Shown here piece after piece: positions 14,351 to 22,287 of a DNA stretch of 22,965 nt. The notes under the pieces are model-generated. The model saw nothing but the letters and a program-made list of their open reading frames with translations. It was not told where the DNA came from and made no database searches. Within the stretch, counting starts at the first letter, position 1. The number at the start of each line of letters is the position of its first letter. The translations under genes and the position numbers were made by a program. Source of the stretch: a virus; IMG/VR virus record IMGVR_UViG_3300028372_000049, positions 1 to 22,965 of that record; one strand, 5' to 3'.

Positions 14351-14477
14351 CAGCCTGAAAATCGGCGCGTGGAGGGGCCCAGAGGCCGATTTTAGAGAAT
14401 GTCCCACATCGAAGATCAGTGTCCCTGGTACATTCGTGGGACATTCAGGACCACCCACCCCCTCAAGAGGCAAGCCC

Positions 14478-14843
14478 ATGACTCTCTACCGCTACGACGG
14501 CGACGCGCCGACCATCTACAAAGACAAGACCATCCAGCCTGGCCAAGAGGTCGACCTCCAGGGCGACGATGAGCGCATCCTCTGCGCTGAGCACCGGATG
14601 GTGGAGTCGAAGAACACCGACGGCCCTGTATCCTTCGGCGAGGATACGGACGACAAGGCCCCTGAGCGGGACGAGGATGCGTCCGACGTCAACCTTGAAG
14701 CCCTGGGCAAGGCCATCCTCAACGAAGGCGACTACGACGACGTCAGAGACTTCGTCAACGGTAACCTGCGCGAGGACGGCGAGGACTACATCAGAGGCAA
14801 GGACGCCGTGTTCGCCCGCCTCACTGAGTTCGTAGGAGAGTAA
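14478..14843 (+). CDS. hypothetical structural/connector protein
   Basis: A protein of 121 residues, the first gene after module copy B. It has a small beta-rich N-terminal part (LYRYDGDAPTIYKDKTIQPG), an acidic, probably disordered middle (about 52-68) and a helical C-terminal part (ALGKAILNEGDYDDVRDFVN). I do not recognise a family. Position between capsid and connector genes suggests a head accessory or connector. AAGAGG lies 7 nt before ATG 14478; an in-frame ATG at 14436 falls inside the repeat and lacks an SD. Confidence 0.7.
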   Translation: MTLYRYDGDAPTIYKDKTIQPGQEVDLQGDDERILCAEHRMVESKNTDGPVSFGEDTDDKAPERDEDASDVNLEALGKAILNEGDYDDVRDFVNGNLREDGEDYIRGKDAVFARLTEFVGE

Positions 14844-14846
14844 GCC

Positions 14847-15290
14847 ATGGCCATTCAGACCCACAACGTAACGGCAGACGACGTCGTCGAGGACCTCCCG
14901 TTCGCGACCGGCACCGTCACCGCCACGAGCAAGGGCCTCAACACCCCGATGGTGGAGCGGTGGGTCAAGGCCGCCGCTGGCCAGCTCAACGCCATCCTCA
15001 TCAGAAAAGGCTTCGACGTCGACAACCTTGGCGAAAACGAGAGCGAGCTTGTCCGCATGGGTATCTCTGCCTTTGCACGAGGCCGCGCCCTCAAGAAGCG
15101 TGAGTATGATGGGGCTGGCGACGAGCTGGCCATCTTCAACGATGTCAAGGATACCATTCGCAGAATGGACCAGGACATGGGGGAGACGGCACCGACGACG
15201 AACTCCATCCACTCAAACATCCCCGACGCTCACGAGCGCGACCGCGCCGACTTCGACCACGCCACTGGAGGCAAATTTCATGACTGGTAA
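14847..15290 (+). CDS. probable head-tail connector (adaptor) protein
   Basis: A protein of 147 residues with a helical core (MVERWVKAAAGQLNAILIRKG, then ELVRMGISAFARGRALKK) that resembles gp6/gp15-like adaptor proteins, which form a ring under the portal. Starts 3 bp after the previous stop, with GGAGAG upstream, so the two are co-translated. The C-terminus is His/Asp-rich (HATGGKFHDW). The family call rests on helix pattern and gene order, not on a specific motif. Confidence 0.6.
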   Translation: MAIQTHNVTADDVVEDLPFATGTVTATSKGLNTPMVERWVKAAAGQLNAILIRKGFDVDNLGENESELVRMGISAFARGRALKKREYDGAGDELAIFNDVKDTIRRMDQDMGETAPTTNSIHSNIPDAHERDRADFDHATGGKFHDW

Positions 15291-15495
15291 AAAGACAAAA
15301 CACGTGATGGTCGCCAAGGCGTGCCGGTTCATCTACGGCGACGAAGCCCACGGCCTGGGGGACTACCTCAACGTCGATAAGAGGACCTACGACAAGCACA
15401 AGGACAACCGACTGGTTCTGGTCGAGGACCTCGAAGAAGAGGACCCCCAGGTCGAGGAGGCCACCGATGGCGAAGCCCCCGCTGATGGAGATTAG
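15280..15495 (+). CDS. small hypothetical protein in the connector block
   Basis: A protein of 71 residues: basic start (MTGKKTKHVMVAKA), a middle with YGDEAHGLGDYLNVDKRTYDKHKDNRLVLVED, and a very acidic tail. Overlaps the upstream gene by 11 bp with SD GGAGG about 6-7 nt before ATG 15280, and is overlapped by the next gene by 29 bp. The tight packing supports a real gene. Function unknown; a head-tail stopper or minor accessory protein is possible from position. Confidence 0.7.
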   Translation: MTGKKTKHVMVAKACRFIYGDEAHGLGDYLNVDKRTYDKHKDNRLVLVEDLEEEDPQVEEATDGEAPADGD

Positions 15496-16015
15496 TCTTG
15501 GTGGCTCAGGCGTCGCCAAGCCCATGCACCGAACCCTTGGCCTTTTGCGCAAGGCAGTCGGCGACATGCGCCCTATCTGGAAGGACGTCGTCCACCCGTA
15601 CTTCATCGTCCACATGGCGATGCAATTCTGGAGCGGCGGCCGCCACGGCGGCAAGCCCTGGGCCAAGTATCAAGCAGAGCCGAAGTATCGCGCTTTCAAG
15701 AAAGCTGTTGTTGGTCACCTTAAGCCGCTGTTGTGGATTCCAGGCCGTGAGCGTCTGCGGCCGTCGTTCGTCTCGATGGGCCACCCCGAGCACGTCTACT
15801 CACACAGCCCCGACAAAGTGACCATCGGCTCGAAGGTTCCTTACGCTGGCGACATCGCCCGCAACACCAAGGGGCTATTTGGCGAACCCTCCCCGGCCAG
15901 ACATGTCACGGCCATGGAGGGCAAGCAGCGCACCAAGCTCGTCAACAACGTCATGCAAGGCATCAGGCGCAAGATTGGCTCTGATGGAATGCGTAAAGCC
16001 AAGGTGAATCTCTAA
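15467..16015 (+). CDS. tail completion / virion morphogenesis protein (gpG- or gp10-like)
   Basis: A protein of 182 residues. The pattern W-A-K-Y then KYRAFKKAVVGHLKPLLWIPGRERLRPSF, VYSHSPDKVTIGSKVPYAGDIARNTKG and GEPSPARHV matches Mu gpG/phage virion morphogenesis proteins, in which a test-like GS-x-V-x-YA-x-I-H/R-x-G-x-x-PAR segment is diagnostic. It sits between connector and tail-terminator genes and would act when heads and tails join. SD GAGGAGG lies 6 nt before ATG 15467. Stop and next ATG share one base (TAATG). Confidence 0.75.
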   Translation: MAKPPLMEISLGGSGVAKPMHRTLGLLRKAVGDMRPIWKDVVHPYFIVHMAMQFWSGGRHGGKPWAKYQAEPKYRAFKKAVVGHLKPLLWIPGRERLRPSFVSMGHPEHVYSHSPDKVTIGSKVPYAGDIARNTKGLFGEPSPARHVTAMEGKQRTKLVNNVMQGIRRKIGSDGMRKAKVNL

Positions 16016-16581
16016 TGACAGCCATCCCCGTAAAGTACGCGACGATCCGCGCCACCGAGCGCATCCGAGACGTTATCAAGAGCTACCTGGAGGGGGAGCT
16101 GGGGGCCGTCGAGTCGGTTGAATTTCCGTTGCCGACGCCCGAGCAAATCATCACCGGCCGCGTCACCCCCGACGATGCCTTCCGTCGCCTCAACATCGAC
16201 GAGGTAGGCATCTGGGTCACCAAGCAGGACGTCAGCCGCGAGGAGGCCACATACTCCGGCGACGGCGAGCAGAATGAAGCGACCTGGGAGACCCCTTTTC
16301 AAATCACCCTGATGGTGAAGGACCGGCCGGGCTTCGACTACCCGACCCCTCCCAACTGGGACAGGCCCATGCTCTCCGAGGAGTGGATGGACCGGCGTGC
16401 CGAGATGTACAAGGGGGCTATCATCGACACGCTCACACAGCACGCTGTGAACCAAACAGCCATCCACGAAATCAACGTACAGACCAACGAAGCCGATGTG
16501 GTGGAGGTCGAGCAGATGGGCGCACTCGCGTCAGCGTCTGTCATCTTCACCGTCCATCAGGACATTCTAATCAAACGATAG
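16015..16581 (+). CDS. probable tail terminator protein
   Basis: A protein of 188 residues placed between the virion morphogenesis gene and the tail tube, where siphoviruses keep the tail terminator (lambda gpU-like) that stops tube growth and joins the head. N-terminal helix RATERIRDVIKSYLEG and a beta-rich rest (EVGIWVTKQ, PFQITLMVKDRPGFDY, ASASVIFTVHQDILI) fit the small alpha/beta fold of these proteins. No family-specific motif is visible, so the name relies on gene order. It is coupled to the preceding gene through TAATG. Confidence 0.55.
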   Translation: MTAIPVKYATIRATERIRDVIKSYLEGELGAVESVEFPLPTPEQIITGRVTPDDAFRRLNIDEVGIWVTKQDVSREEATYSGDGEQNEATWETPFQITLMVKDRPGFDYPTPPNWDRPMLSEEWMDRRAEMYKGAIIDTLTQHAVNQTAIHEINVQTNEADVVEVEQMGALASASVIFTVHQDILIKR

Positions 16582-16590
16582 GAGAACACC

Positions 16591-17595
16591 ATGACAGACG
16601 GAATTCTGTCCGCACAAGAGAAGATGGTCGCCGTTGATTCGGAGACTGGATACGACACTGACCCTTGGAGCGGCAGCGACCCGACTGAGTGGCTGGCGTT
16701 CGAGAACTTCGACGTCAGCGCCAACATCGCAGAGCACCAAGACCAGCGTATTCTCGCGACCCACGACACGCTCCCCAGCGAGTTCGTCGGCCAGTCGCTC
16801 GGCGTGAGCTGGACCCTTCCACTGACCGGCAAATCGGCAGCAGCTGGGACGGCACCCGACTGGGCCGCGCTGCTCAAGAGCGCGAACTTTGAGGAGACCC
16901 TCGACGTCAGCTCGGCGCTGTACAAGCCCATCACTTCGGACCTCAGCACTCGCGTGCCCAGCGCCCACTTCGCCTACTACATGGTGGAGAAGGGCCACGA
17001 TCAAGCACGCAAAATGCTCATCGGCGGCACCCGAGGCAACCGCACGTTTACCTTCAACCAGGGCGAATGGGCGAAGATGACCGGCGAGGATACGGCGCTC
17101 TTTACGCCGTTCCCCTCGACCCCTCAGGCCAAGCCGTCCAACCCGACTGAGTACACCGGAGGTAAAAGCCTTCTGCGTGTGCAGGGCATGACACTGTCAG
17201 TCGGCGGCACCAACTACGCTGTGGCTGGCTGCGAAGTGCAGACCAACTGGAGCGTGGGTGAGGACAGCGACCTGACGGCCGACGAGATGGTCGACTACAT
17301 CAGCCTGTACCGTGAGCGGACCAGCCCCATCGGCGGCTCGCTGACCCTGCGAGGCAAGAGCGCGGCGCTCAACAACATCATCAGCCAGCTCACCTCCAGC
17401 TCGCCTACTTTCGAGCTGGTTATCACGGTCAGTGACGGGACCGACTCCATTGAATTCAAGATGCCAGTGTGCCAGTTCACCGGCTACACCCCGAGCGCAT
17501 CGAACGGCTCGACCAACTTCGACCTCCCGTTCATCGCACACGGCGACCTTACCGATGGTGGCGGGGAAAACGCCCTGCAAATCAAATGCACCTAA
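16591..17595 (+). CDS. major tail (tube) protein
   Basis: A protein of 334 residues, beta-rich with repeated Thr/Ser/Gly turns: LGVSWTLPLTGKSAAAGTAPDWAALLKS, RVQGMTLSVGGTNYAVAGCEVQTNW, a helix LNNIISQL, SDGTDSIEFKMPVCQFTGYTPS and a final FDLPFIAHGD. This is the usual look of long-tailed phage tube proteins, stacking as hexamer rings around the tape measure. No sheath gene follows, arguing for a non-contractile tail. GGAG precedes the ATG. A strong hairpin follows the gene. Confidence 0.8.
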   Translation: MTDGILSAQEKMVAVDSETGYDTDPWSGSDPTEWLAFENFDVSANIAEHQDQRILATHDTLPSEFVGQSLGVSWTLPLTGKSAAAGTAPDWAALLKSANFEETLDVSSALYKPITSDLSTRVPSAHFAYYMVEKGHDQARKMLIGGTRGNRTFTFNQGEWAKMTGEDTALFTPFPSTPQAKPSNPTEYTGGKSLLRVQGMTLSVGGTNYAVAGCEVQTNWSVGEDSDLTADEMVDYISLYRERTSPIGGSLTLRGKSAALNNIISQLTSSSPTFELVITVSDGTDSIEFKMPVCQFTGYTPSASNGSTNFDLPFIAHGDLTDGGGENALQIKCT

Positions 17596-17612
17596 TCCAT
17601 AGGTGACCCCCA

Positions 17613-17638
17613 GCCCCCGGCCATCCTCGGTCGGGGGC
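17613..17638 (+). terminator. strong hairpin after the tail tube gene (attenuator or 3' stabiliser)
   Basis: GCCCCCGGCC (17613-17622) pairs with GGTCGGGGGC (17629-17638), a 10-bp stem with one G-U pair and a 6-nt loop. No T-run follows, so termination may be partial or factor-aided. It lies 18 nt after the tube stop and 35 nt before the chaperone start, where it could keep tube mRNA abundant and chaperone mRNA low. Confidence 0.5.
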
Positions 17639-17673
17639 ACTCGCTCCCCTTACTCCTTTCCTGGAGATCTACC

Positions 17674-18198
17674 ATGGCCTGGACAATCGGACAGAACAGA
17701 ACCCCCGTTGGCGACTACTTCGCCGACAGCGTCGAGATGACGTTTCACTTCCTGCGGCCCGACCAGCCCGCGATGCTCGACATCGAGATTGGTGGAGCTG
17801 ACTTCGAGGAATCGTACCGTGAGCACCTTCGCAAAAGGCGCGACACGTTCGGCCCTGTGTGGGACCTTCGCGACGGGGCCGAAGAGGAACTCACCTTCGA
17901 GGAGGCAGTTGACCTGCTGCCCGAGGGCGAGGCTGAGACGCTCAGGGAGAAAATCAAGAACCACCGCGTTGAAATCCCCGGCGACCAGACCATCCCCATC
18001 ATCGACTTCGTCAACCAGCACATCGCACGAGTCGAGGGTGTTGAAGATGGAGAGGGCAACCCTGTAGAGAAGTGGGACGATGTCGGGCACGCCGACCGCA
18101 CCGCCATCCTCAGGCACATGAGCATCTGGGACCTCGCCAACCTCCACTACGAACTCAAGACCGCCGCCGCACTCAAACCGTCAGTAAAAAACGACTAG
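17674..18198 (+). CDS. tail assembly chaperone, short form (G-like)
   Basis: A protein of 174 residues between the tube and tape measure genes, where the lambda G-type chaperone lies. It is acidic and mostly helical in the second half (EEELTFEEAVDLLPEG, ILRHMSIWDLANLHYELKTAAAL). It would bind the tape measure protein and recruit tube subunits. GGAG precedes the ATG. The end of the gene contains a frameshift heptamer four codons before the stop, giving a second longer product. Confidence 0.8.
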   Translation: MAWTIGQNRTPVGDYFADSVEMTFHFLRPDQPAMLDIEIGGADFEESYREHLRKRRDTFGPVWDLRDGAEEELTFEEAVDLLPEGEAETLREKIKNHRVEIPGDQTIPIIDFVNQHIARVEGVEDGEGNPVEKWDDVGHADRTAILRHMSIWDLANLHYELKTAAALKPSVKND

Positions 18199-18515
18199 AG
18201 GCGTACCTCCAAACTCTCTACGTCCACGGCTGCAAGTGTGAGGTCTGCGAGGAGCTGCAAGGCTACACAATCGACGACCGTGAACGTGTAGGGTGTGAGT
18301 ACGCCCACACCCGCCTAGACGTCATTCGACTGCACAGGCAATTCTCCACCCTGGTTGACTCAGGCCGCGTCAACCTGCTGGAGCTGCCGTACTACATGGT
18401 GGAGGTCGCCGAACTGACCGACTCGGCCAAGGCAGCCCGAGACACCAAGCGGCTCCAAGACGACAACGAGCGCCGTAAACAGCGCGAAATGCTCCAGAAG
18501 GCAGGAATCACCTAA
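17674..18515 (+). CDS. tail assembly chaperone, -1 frameshift product (GT-like)
   Basis: Slipping back one base at A-AAA-AAC (18186-18192) joins the first 173 codons to a frame running to TAA 18513-18515, for about 280 residues. The added T-like part (KRLEAYLQTLYVHG onward) begins right at the slip site. It carries a C-x-C-x2-C cluster (C187, C189, C192) plus a later cysteine, possibly a small metal site, and a charged C-terminal helix. In lambda and relatives a small fraction of ribosomes makes GT, and its ratio to G matters for tail assembly. The T frame has no start of its own with an SD, which supports frameshifting. Confidence 0.82.
18186..18192 (+). other. programmed -1 ribosomal frameshift site
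   Basis: AAAAAAC reads as GTA-AAA-AAC in the G frame and fits the canonical X-XXY-YYZ rule. After slippage the next codon is CGA at 18192-18194. The in-frame TAG (18196-18198) lies just 3 nt after the heptamer and next codon. Confidence 0.88.
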
Positions 18516-21385
18516 TGGCTACATCTAAAGACCAGCTCGTATGGGAACTGGAGGTCGCCGACAAGGCCACCAAGACCCTGCACAAAACCGAGAAGGCCAC
18601 CAAGAAGGTCGACAAAGCCATGGACGATATGGGGGCGGCGGCCAAGAAGGCGGCCGACGACTCCAAAGACCTGCACACCAACCTGGACAGGGTTGACAAG
18701 GGCGCGAAGGACGCTGGCGACGGCGTCGAGAAGATGACCGACGAGGTCAAGAAAGGCTCGAAGGCGCTCAGGGGCATGGAGAAGGACGCCAAGGGGACGG
18801 CCAAAGCTGTCGCCAAGGCTGACCGCGAGGCGGCTGGCTTCTCCACCAGCGGCCTGGGCAAGGGCGTGGACAGCGCCGCAGGCAAGGTGCAGAACCTCGC
18901 CGACGGCTTCGGCATGACTATCTCCAAAGGGGCCATCGTCCAAGGTGCCCTTCTGGGTGTTGGTGCGGGCGCGGCCATGGGCGCAAAGAAGCTCGGTGAG
19001 ATGTCGATTGCTCAGGCGAACCACGTCAAGCAACTGACCCGCTCTGCCGAAGCTGCTGGCCTCACCACACGCGCCTACCAGGAGCTGGACGTTGCCTTTA
19101 AGAAGTACGGCGCGGACACTGAGGACATCGCCGACGCCTTCGGCAACCTGAGTGAGCGCGTCATGGACGCCAAGAAAGGCTCAGGCGCGGCCGCAGAAGC
19201 TCTCCAGACGCTCGGCATCAGTTCGGACGAGCTGGAAGGCAAGAACATCCACGAAATCTTCCTGCGTATCGCTGACGGCGTCCAGGCAGCAGACGACGAC
19301 GTGGCCGCGATGGCCGCAAGCTCGAACCTGTTTGGTGAAGATTTCTCCAAGAAGATGCTCCCTGCACTCAAGAAAGGCGGAGAGGAATTCGAGCGCATCG
19401 CAGAGGAGGCCGACCGCTATGGTCAAATCCTGGACAAAGATGCCATCAAATCCTCCAAGATGCTCTCCAAGGAGATGGACAAGTTTGACCGCGTCCTTGA
19501 CGGCGCGGGCAACACCCTTGCCACGGCCTTCACCCCGTTCCTGACGGTGGCCGTGATGGGGCTGAACGACCTCGCCGAAGTGCTCGGCCTCATCGAAGAG
19601 GAAGGACCCGACGCTGTCGAGGAGACGGCCGACGAGATGAAGACTCTCAAGGACGAGTCAGACAAGGCCGCACACAACGTCGACCGGCTGGCCAAGGCCC
19701 TGGGTGATATCAAGATGCCCGAGGTAGACAACCAGCTCGGCGTGTTCGAGCAGGGCGCACAAATCGACGCCGCCTACGCCACCAGTCAGCAAGTTCTAAT
19801 TGACCGTATCAACAACAGGCACTCCGTTGGTGGGGCAGGCCTGAGCGCGGCTGATAAAAAGATCGTCATGGACACTCGTGTCGAGTACGAGAAGTTTGCC
19901 AAGCTGCGCCAGGCGAACAACCGCAAGACCGTTGAGACGCTGTACCTGATGCAAAAAGCTCAGGGCGACCAGCTCGCCACTGAGAATGAAATCCTGGACC
20001 TGGAGAACAAGCGACTAGGCACCCAGAGCGAATCAGCTCGGGCGCAGGTTGACGCCGACATCAAGATTCTGGAACTCGAAGCAGAGATCGACCGGAAGAA
20101 GGCGGCCATCCTGCTCAAGGCCCGTCGCGTCAAGGAGATGGACGACCTCAGCCAGAACTCCAAGGACTCCTACCTCGCCAAGCTCGACCAAGAGTCCAAG
20201 AAGCTCGACACTAATTTCCAGAAGCGCAAGAAGAACATCGAGAAGGAAGAGGAACTCGCCGTCAGGAAGGCCAACGCCCCGGACGAGAAGGGGGATGATG
20301 GTGAGGCAGCCAAGAGGGCAGCAGAGGAGAAGGACACACGCTGGCGCAACATCATCGCCGAAGCTGAAATCAAGCGCGCCAAGGCAACCTCCAAGCGCCA
20401 GACCGTTGAGGAAGAATTCGCGGTCAGGCAACTGGTGCTGGCACGCAAGATTGAAGAAGGCACCATCACCTCTAGCGAGGCAGAGCAGGAGATGATTGAG
20501 GCGAAGCAGGCCAAAGAGAAGAAACTCAGCGACCTTCGCAAGAGCCGGCTCGACCAGACGGCCGAGGCCGAACGCAAGCACCAGGAGGACAAGGAGCGTC
20601 GAGAGGACGAAGCCCACAACAAGCGCATGGACCAGCTCGAAGCAGAGCTGGCGCTCCAGGACTCGGGCTACAGCGCCGTGGCCAGCTCGTTTGACATGCT
20701 CTCCAGCATGAAAGGCGAGGCCATCAGCAAGGAGGTTGAGGCCCTGCGAACACAGCAGGACCAGCTGGGCCAAGACCAAGAGCAGCGGCGTGAAGCCATC
20801 GACAAGGAAATCAAGAGCCTTGAGAACTACAAGGACGTCGGCGCTGGACTGGCTGGCATGGCCTCGAATCTCCAGACAATGACTGACCAATGGCAGACCA
20901 TGTCAGCCGAAGGGGCCACTGGAGCTGAAAAGCTCGAAGCCTCGGTCTCTGCTGGTGGAGCTGCCACCAGTCAATTCCTTGAGCAGATGGGCGTAGGCTA
21001 TCGAGAAGTGGCCGGGATTCGAGCACTGTTCGAGTCAGGCGCTGCCATCGCCGCCTACGCCTCAGGCAACATCCCCGGTGGTATTGGCCACACGGCCGCC
21101 GCCGCAGTGTTTGGTGGAATGGCCGTAGCAGGCCCGACCGCCCCTGACCCTAAAGCCGGTGCAAAAGCAGGTGGCTCGGGGCCTGAGTACATGAGCACCG
21201 ACGAGGCGTTCGAGAAGCAGAAGCGAGCACACTTCGAGGCCCTTCGCGAAGCACAGCGAGGAAGCCGCGAGTTTACCACGTACATCGACCAGCGAAACAG
21301 CTACTTCCTGGAGAGGTCGGCTGTCGGCCGACGACAGGCCCGCGAGGGTTTGAATGAAGACCCACGGCTGAGCCTTGGAGGATAA
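18515..21385 (+). CDS. tail tape measure protein
   Basis: A protein of 956 residues, the longest in the window and directly after the chaperones. The N-terminal 115 residues are Lys/Asp-rich helix (KATKTLHKTEKATKKVDKA). Hydrophobic stretches at about 139-162 (GAIVQGALLGVGAGAAMG) and 840-872 (AAIAAYASGNIPGG and what follows) may insert into the host membrane on DNA injection. A long charged coiled coil spans about 470-790. At about 1.5 Angstrom per residue the tail would be near 140 nm, an estimate from the usual rule. Its ATG shares one base with the chaperone stop (TAATG). No muramidase motif was recognised. Confidence 0.9.
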   Translation: MATSKDQLVWELEVADKATKTLHKTEKATKKVDKAMDDMGAAAKKAADDSKDLHTNLDRVDKGAKDAGDGVEKMTDEVKKGSKALRGMEKDAKGTAKAVAKADREAAGFSTSGLGKGVDSAAGKVQNLADGFGMTISKGAIVQGALLGVGAGAAMGAKKLGEMSIAQANHVKQLTRSAEAAGLTTRAYQELDVAFKKYGADTEDIADAFGNLSERVMDAKKGSGAAAEALQTLGISSDELEGKNIHEIFLRIADGVQAADDDVAAMAASSNLFGEDFSKKMLPALKKGGEEFERIAEEADRYGQILDKDAIKSSKMLSKEMDKFDRVLDGAGNTLATAFTPFLTVAVMGLNDLAEVLGLIEEEGPDAVEETADEMKTLKDESDKAAHNVDRLAKALGDIKMPEVDNQLGVFEQGAQIDAAYATSQQVLIDRINNRHSVGGAGLSAADKKIVMDTRVEYEKFAKLRQANNRKTVETLYLMQKAQGDQLATENEILDLENKRLGTQSESARAQVDADIKILELEAEIDRKKAAILLKARRVKEMDDLSQNSKDSYLAKLDQESKKLDTNFQKRKKNIEKEEELAVRKANAPDEKGDDGEAAKRAAEEKDTRWRNIIAEAEIKRAKATSKRQTVEEEFAVRQLVLARKIEEGTITSSEAEQEMIEAKQAKEKKLSDLRKSRLDQTAEAERKHQEDKERREDEAHNKRMDQLEAELALQDSGYSAVASSFDMLSSMKGEAISKEVEALRTQQDQLGQDQEQRREAIDKEIKSLENYKDVGAGLAGMASNLQTMTDQWQTMSAEGATGAEKLEASVSAGGAATSQFLEQMGVGYREVAGIRALFESGAAIAAYASGNIPGGIGHTAAAAVFGGMAVAGPTAPDPKAGAKAGGSGPEYMSTDEAFEKQKRAHFEALREAQRGSREFTTYIDQRNSYFLERSAVGRRQAREGLNEDPRLSLGG

Positions 21386-21387
21386 TC

Positions 21388-22284
21388 ATGCTCGACACAC
21401 TCGACATCTGGATTTTCCCAGTGCGCATCGGCCCCACCAACGACACGCTCGTGTTTTACGAGAACGGCAGCGATATCGTCGTCACCCTTGACCACGGCCT
21501 GTACTGGGCACTGGGTCCAGACGGCTATGGGAACTACCCGTCGTTGGTGGGGCACATTGCAGACAAGATTAACAGCCACTCCAGCACGTCGAACACATAC
21601 AGATTCACGACCGGCAGCCCTGACTACTCCTATGGCACCGACCTCAGCTACTGGGGCATCACCCTGGAGCGGCTGACAGGCTCATACAACTACGGCTGGG
21701 CATGGGGCCACGGTAGCAGAAACTTTGACGCCGCCTACCTGGGCTACCTCGACAGCTATGGCGGCACCGCCCAGACCAGCTCAGCCTCACTGGAAGCTCC
21801 ACACACTCGCAAGGGCGTGTGGATGTCGCCACGCCCCGGCGTCAAGACCAGTGACTGGGAGCGCGACGCACGCACCAATAACGCCCCGCACAGGCTCGCT
21901 CAGGTCGCCGACTACGGCATCAAGGACCTGAGGGGATTCAGGTACAACCGCATCTTTGCGGGACATATCAGGGCCAACTGCAACAAAGACGGCGAGTACG
22001 CCCAAGTGGCGGGCCTCCCTGACAACGAGGAGGGCAACTACTTCTCAGACCTGTGGAAGCAGGGCATCTCGACCTATCAGGACATCATCGTGGTCAACAA
22101 CGCCACGTCAGCCTACTACGGTTGGTCCACCCCCGACTCGCTTGTCGATGTGGTGATGGCCGCCAAGGGGTCGAGCTACGCGCAGAAGTTCTCAGACTGC
22201 GCCCGCCCATCCCAGTCAAAAGCTGGGGAGGTCTATAACATCGAAATGACGCTGGTGAAAATCGGCGGCGACTACGAAGGATAA
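21388..22284 (+). CDS. probable distal tail protein
   Basis: A protein of 298 residues right after the tape measure gene, the usual place of the distal tail (Dit-like) or first tail-tip protein. The sequence is Tyr/Gly/Ser-rich and beta-like (PDGYGNYPSLVGHIADKIN, GSYNYGWAWGHGSRNFDAAYLGYLDSYGG, SYAQKFSDCARPSQSKAG) with a C-terminal EVYNIEMTLVKIGG strand. I do not recognise a family motif. GGAGG lies 6-7 nt before the ATG and the gap from the tape measure stop is only 2 bp, so they are in one operon. Confidence 0.6.
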   Translation: MLDTLDIWIFPVRIGPTNDTLVFYENGSDIVVTLDHGLYWALGPDGYGNYPSLVGHIADKINSHSSTSNTYRFTTGSPDYSYGTDLSYWGITLERLTGSYNYGWAWGHGSRNFDAAYLGYLDSYGGTAQTSSASLEAPHTRKGVWMSPRPGVKTSDWERDARTNNAPHRLAQVADYGIKDLRGFRYNRIFAGHIRANCNKDGEYAQVAGLPDNEEGNYFSDLWKQGISTYQDIIVVNNATSAYYGWSTPDSLVDVVMAAKGSSYAQKFSDCARPSQSKAGEVYNIEMTLVKIGGDYEG

Positions 22285-22287
22285 GCC

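Larger units (their letters stand above)
14145..14446. repeat. control module, copy B
   Basis: A diverged copy of 4973-5314 with the same order of elements. Exact motifs start at 14147, 14167 (inverted), 14178, 14397, 14427 (inverted) and 14438 (inverted); spacings of 20, 11, 30 and 11 bp match those of copy A (21, 11, 30, 11). Inverted arms AACCTTA (14277-14283) and TAAGGTT (14298-14304) flank a 14-bp loop. GAATGTCCCAC (14397-14407) and GTGGGACATTC (14436-14446) would form an 11-bp stem in RNA. Confidence 0.85.
14124..14477. other. non-coding control region inside the structural operon
   Basis: A 354-bp gap after the major capsid gene with no credible gene. It holds module copy B (14145-14446), six exact GAATGT(C/A)CC motifs, a 16-bp palindrome and the 41-bp identical block. 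The last 31 bp lead into the SD of the next gene. I saw no convincing -35/-10 pair, though CCCTTTATGG and TTATAAGG lie in its A+T-rich part. Confidence 0.8.

Noticed and set aside
15028-15279. Upstream extension of the small gene at 15280
   Set aside because: It is the out-of-frame shadow of the 14847-15290 connector gene; ATG 15280 has a clear SD.
18072-18515. Independent gene from ATG 18072
   Set aside because: The start lies deep inside G without an SD and its first 35 residues are Arg/Pro-rich out-of-frame sequence; the frame is entered by -1 slippage.
20033-20890. Minus-strand 285-codon Leu-rich frame
   Set aside because: It is the antisense of the Lys/Glu-rich coiled coil in the tape measure gene, which always reads as Leu-rich.
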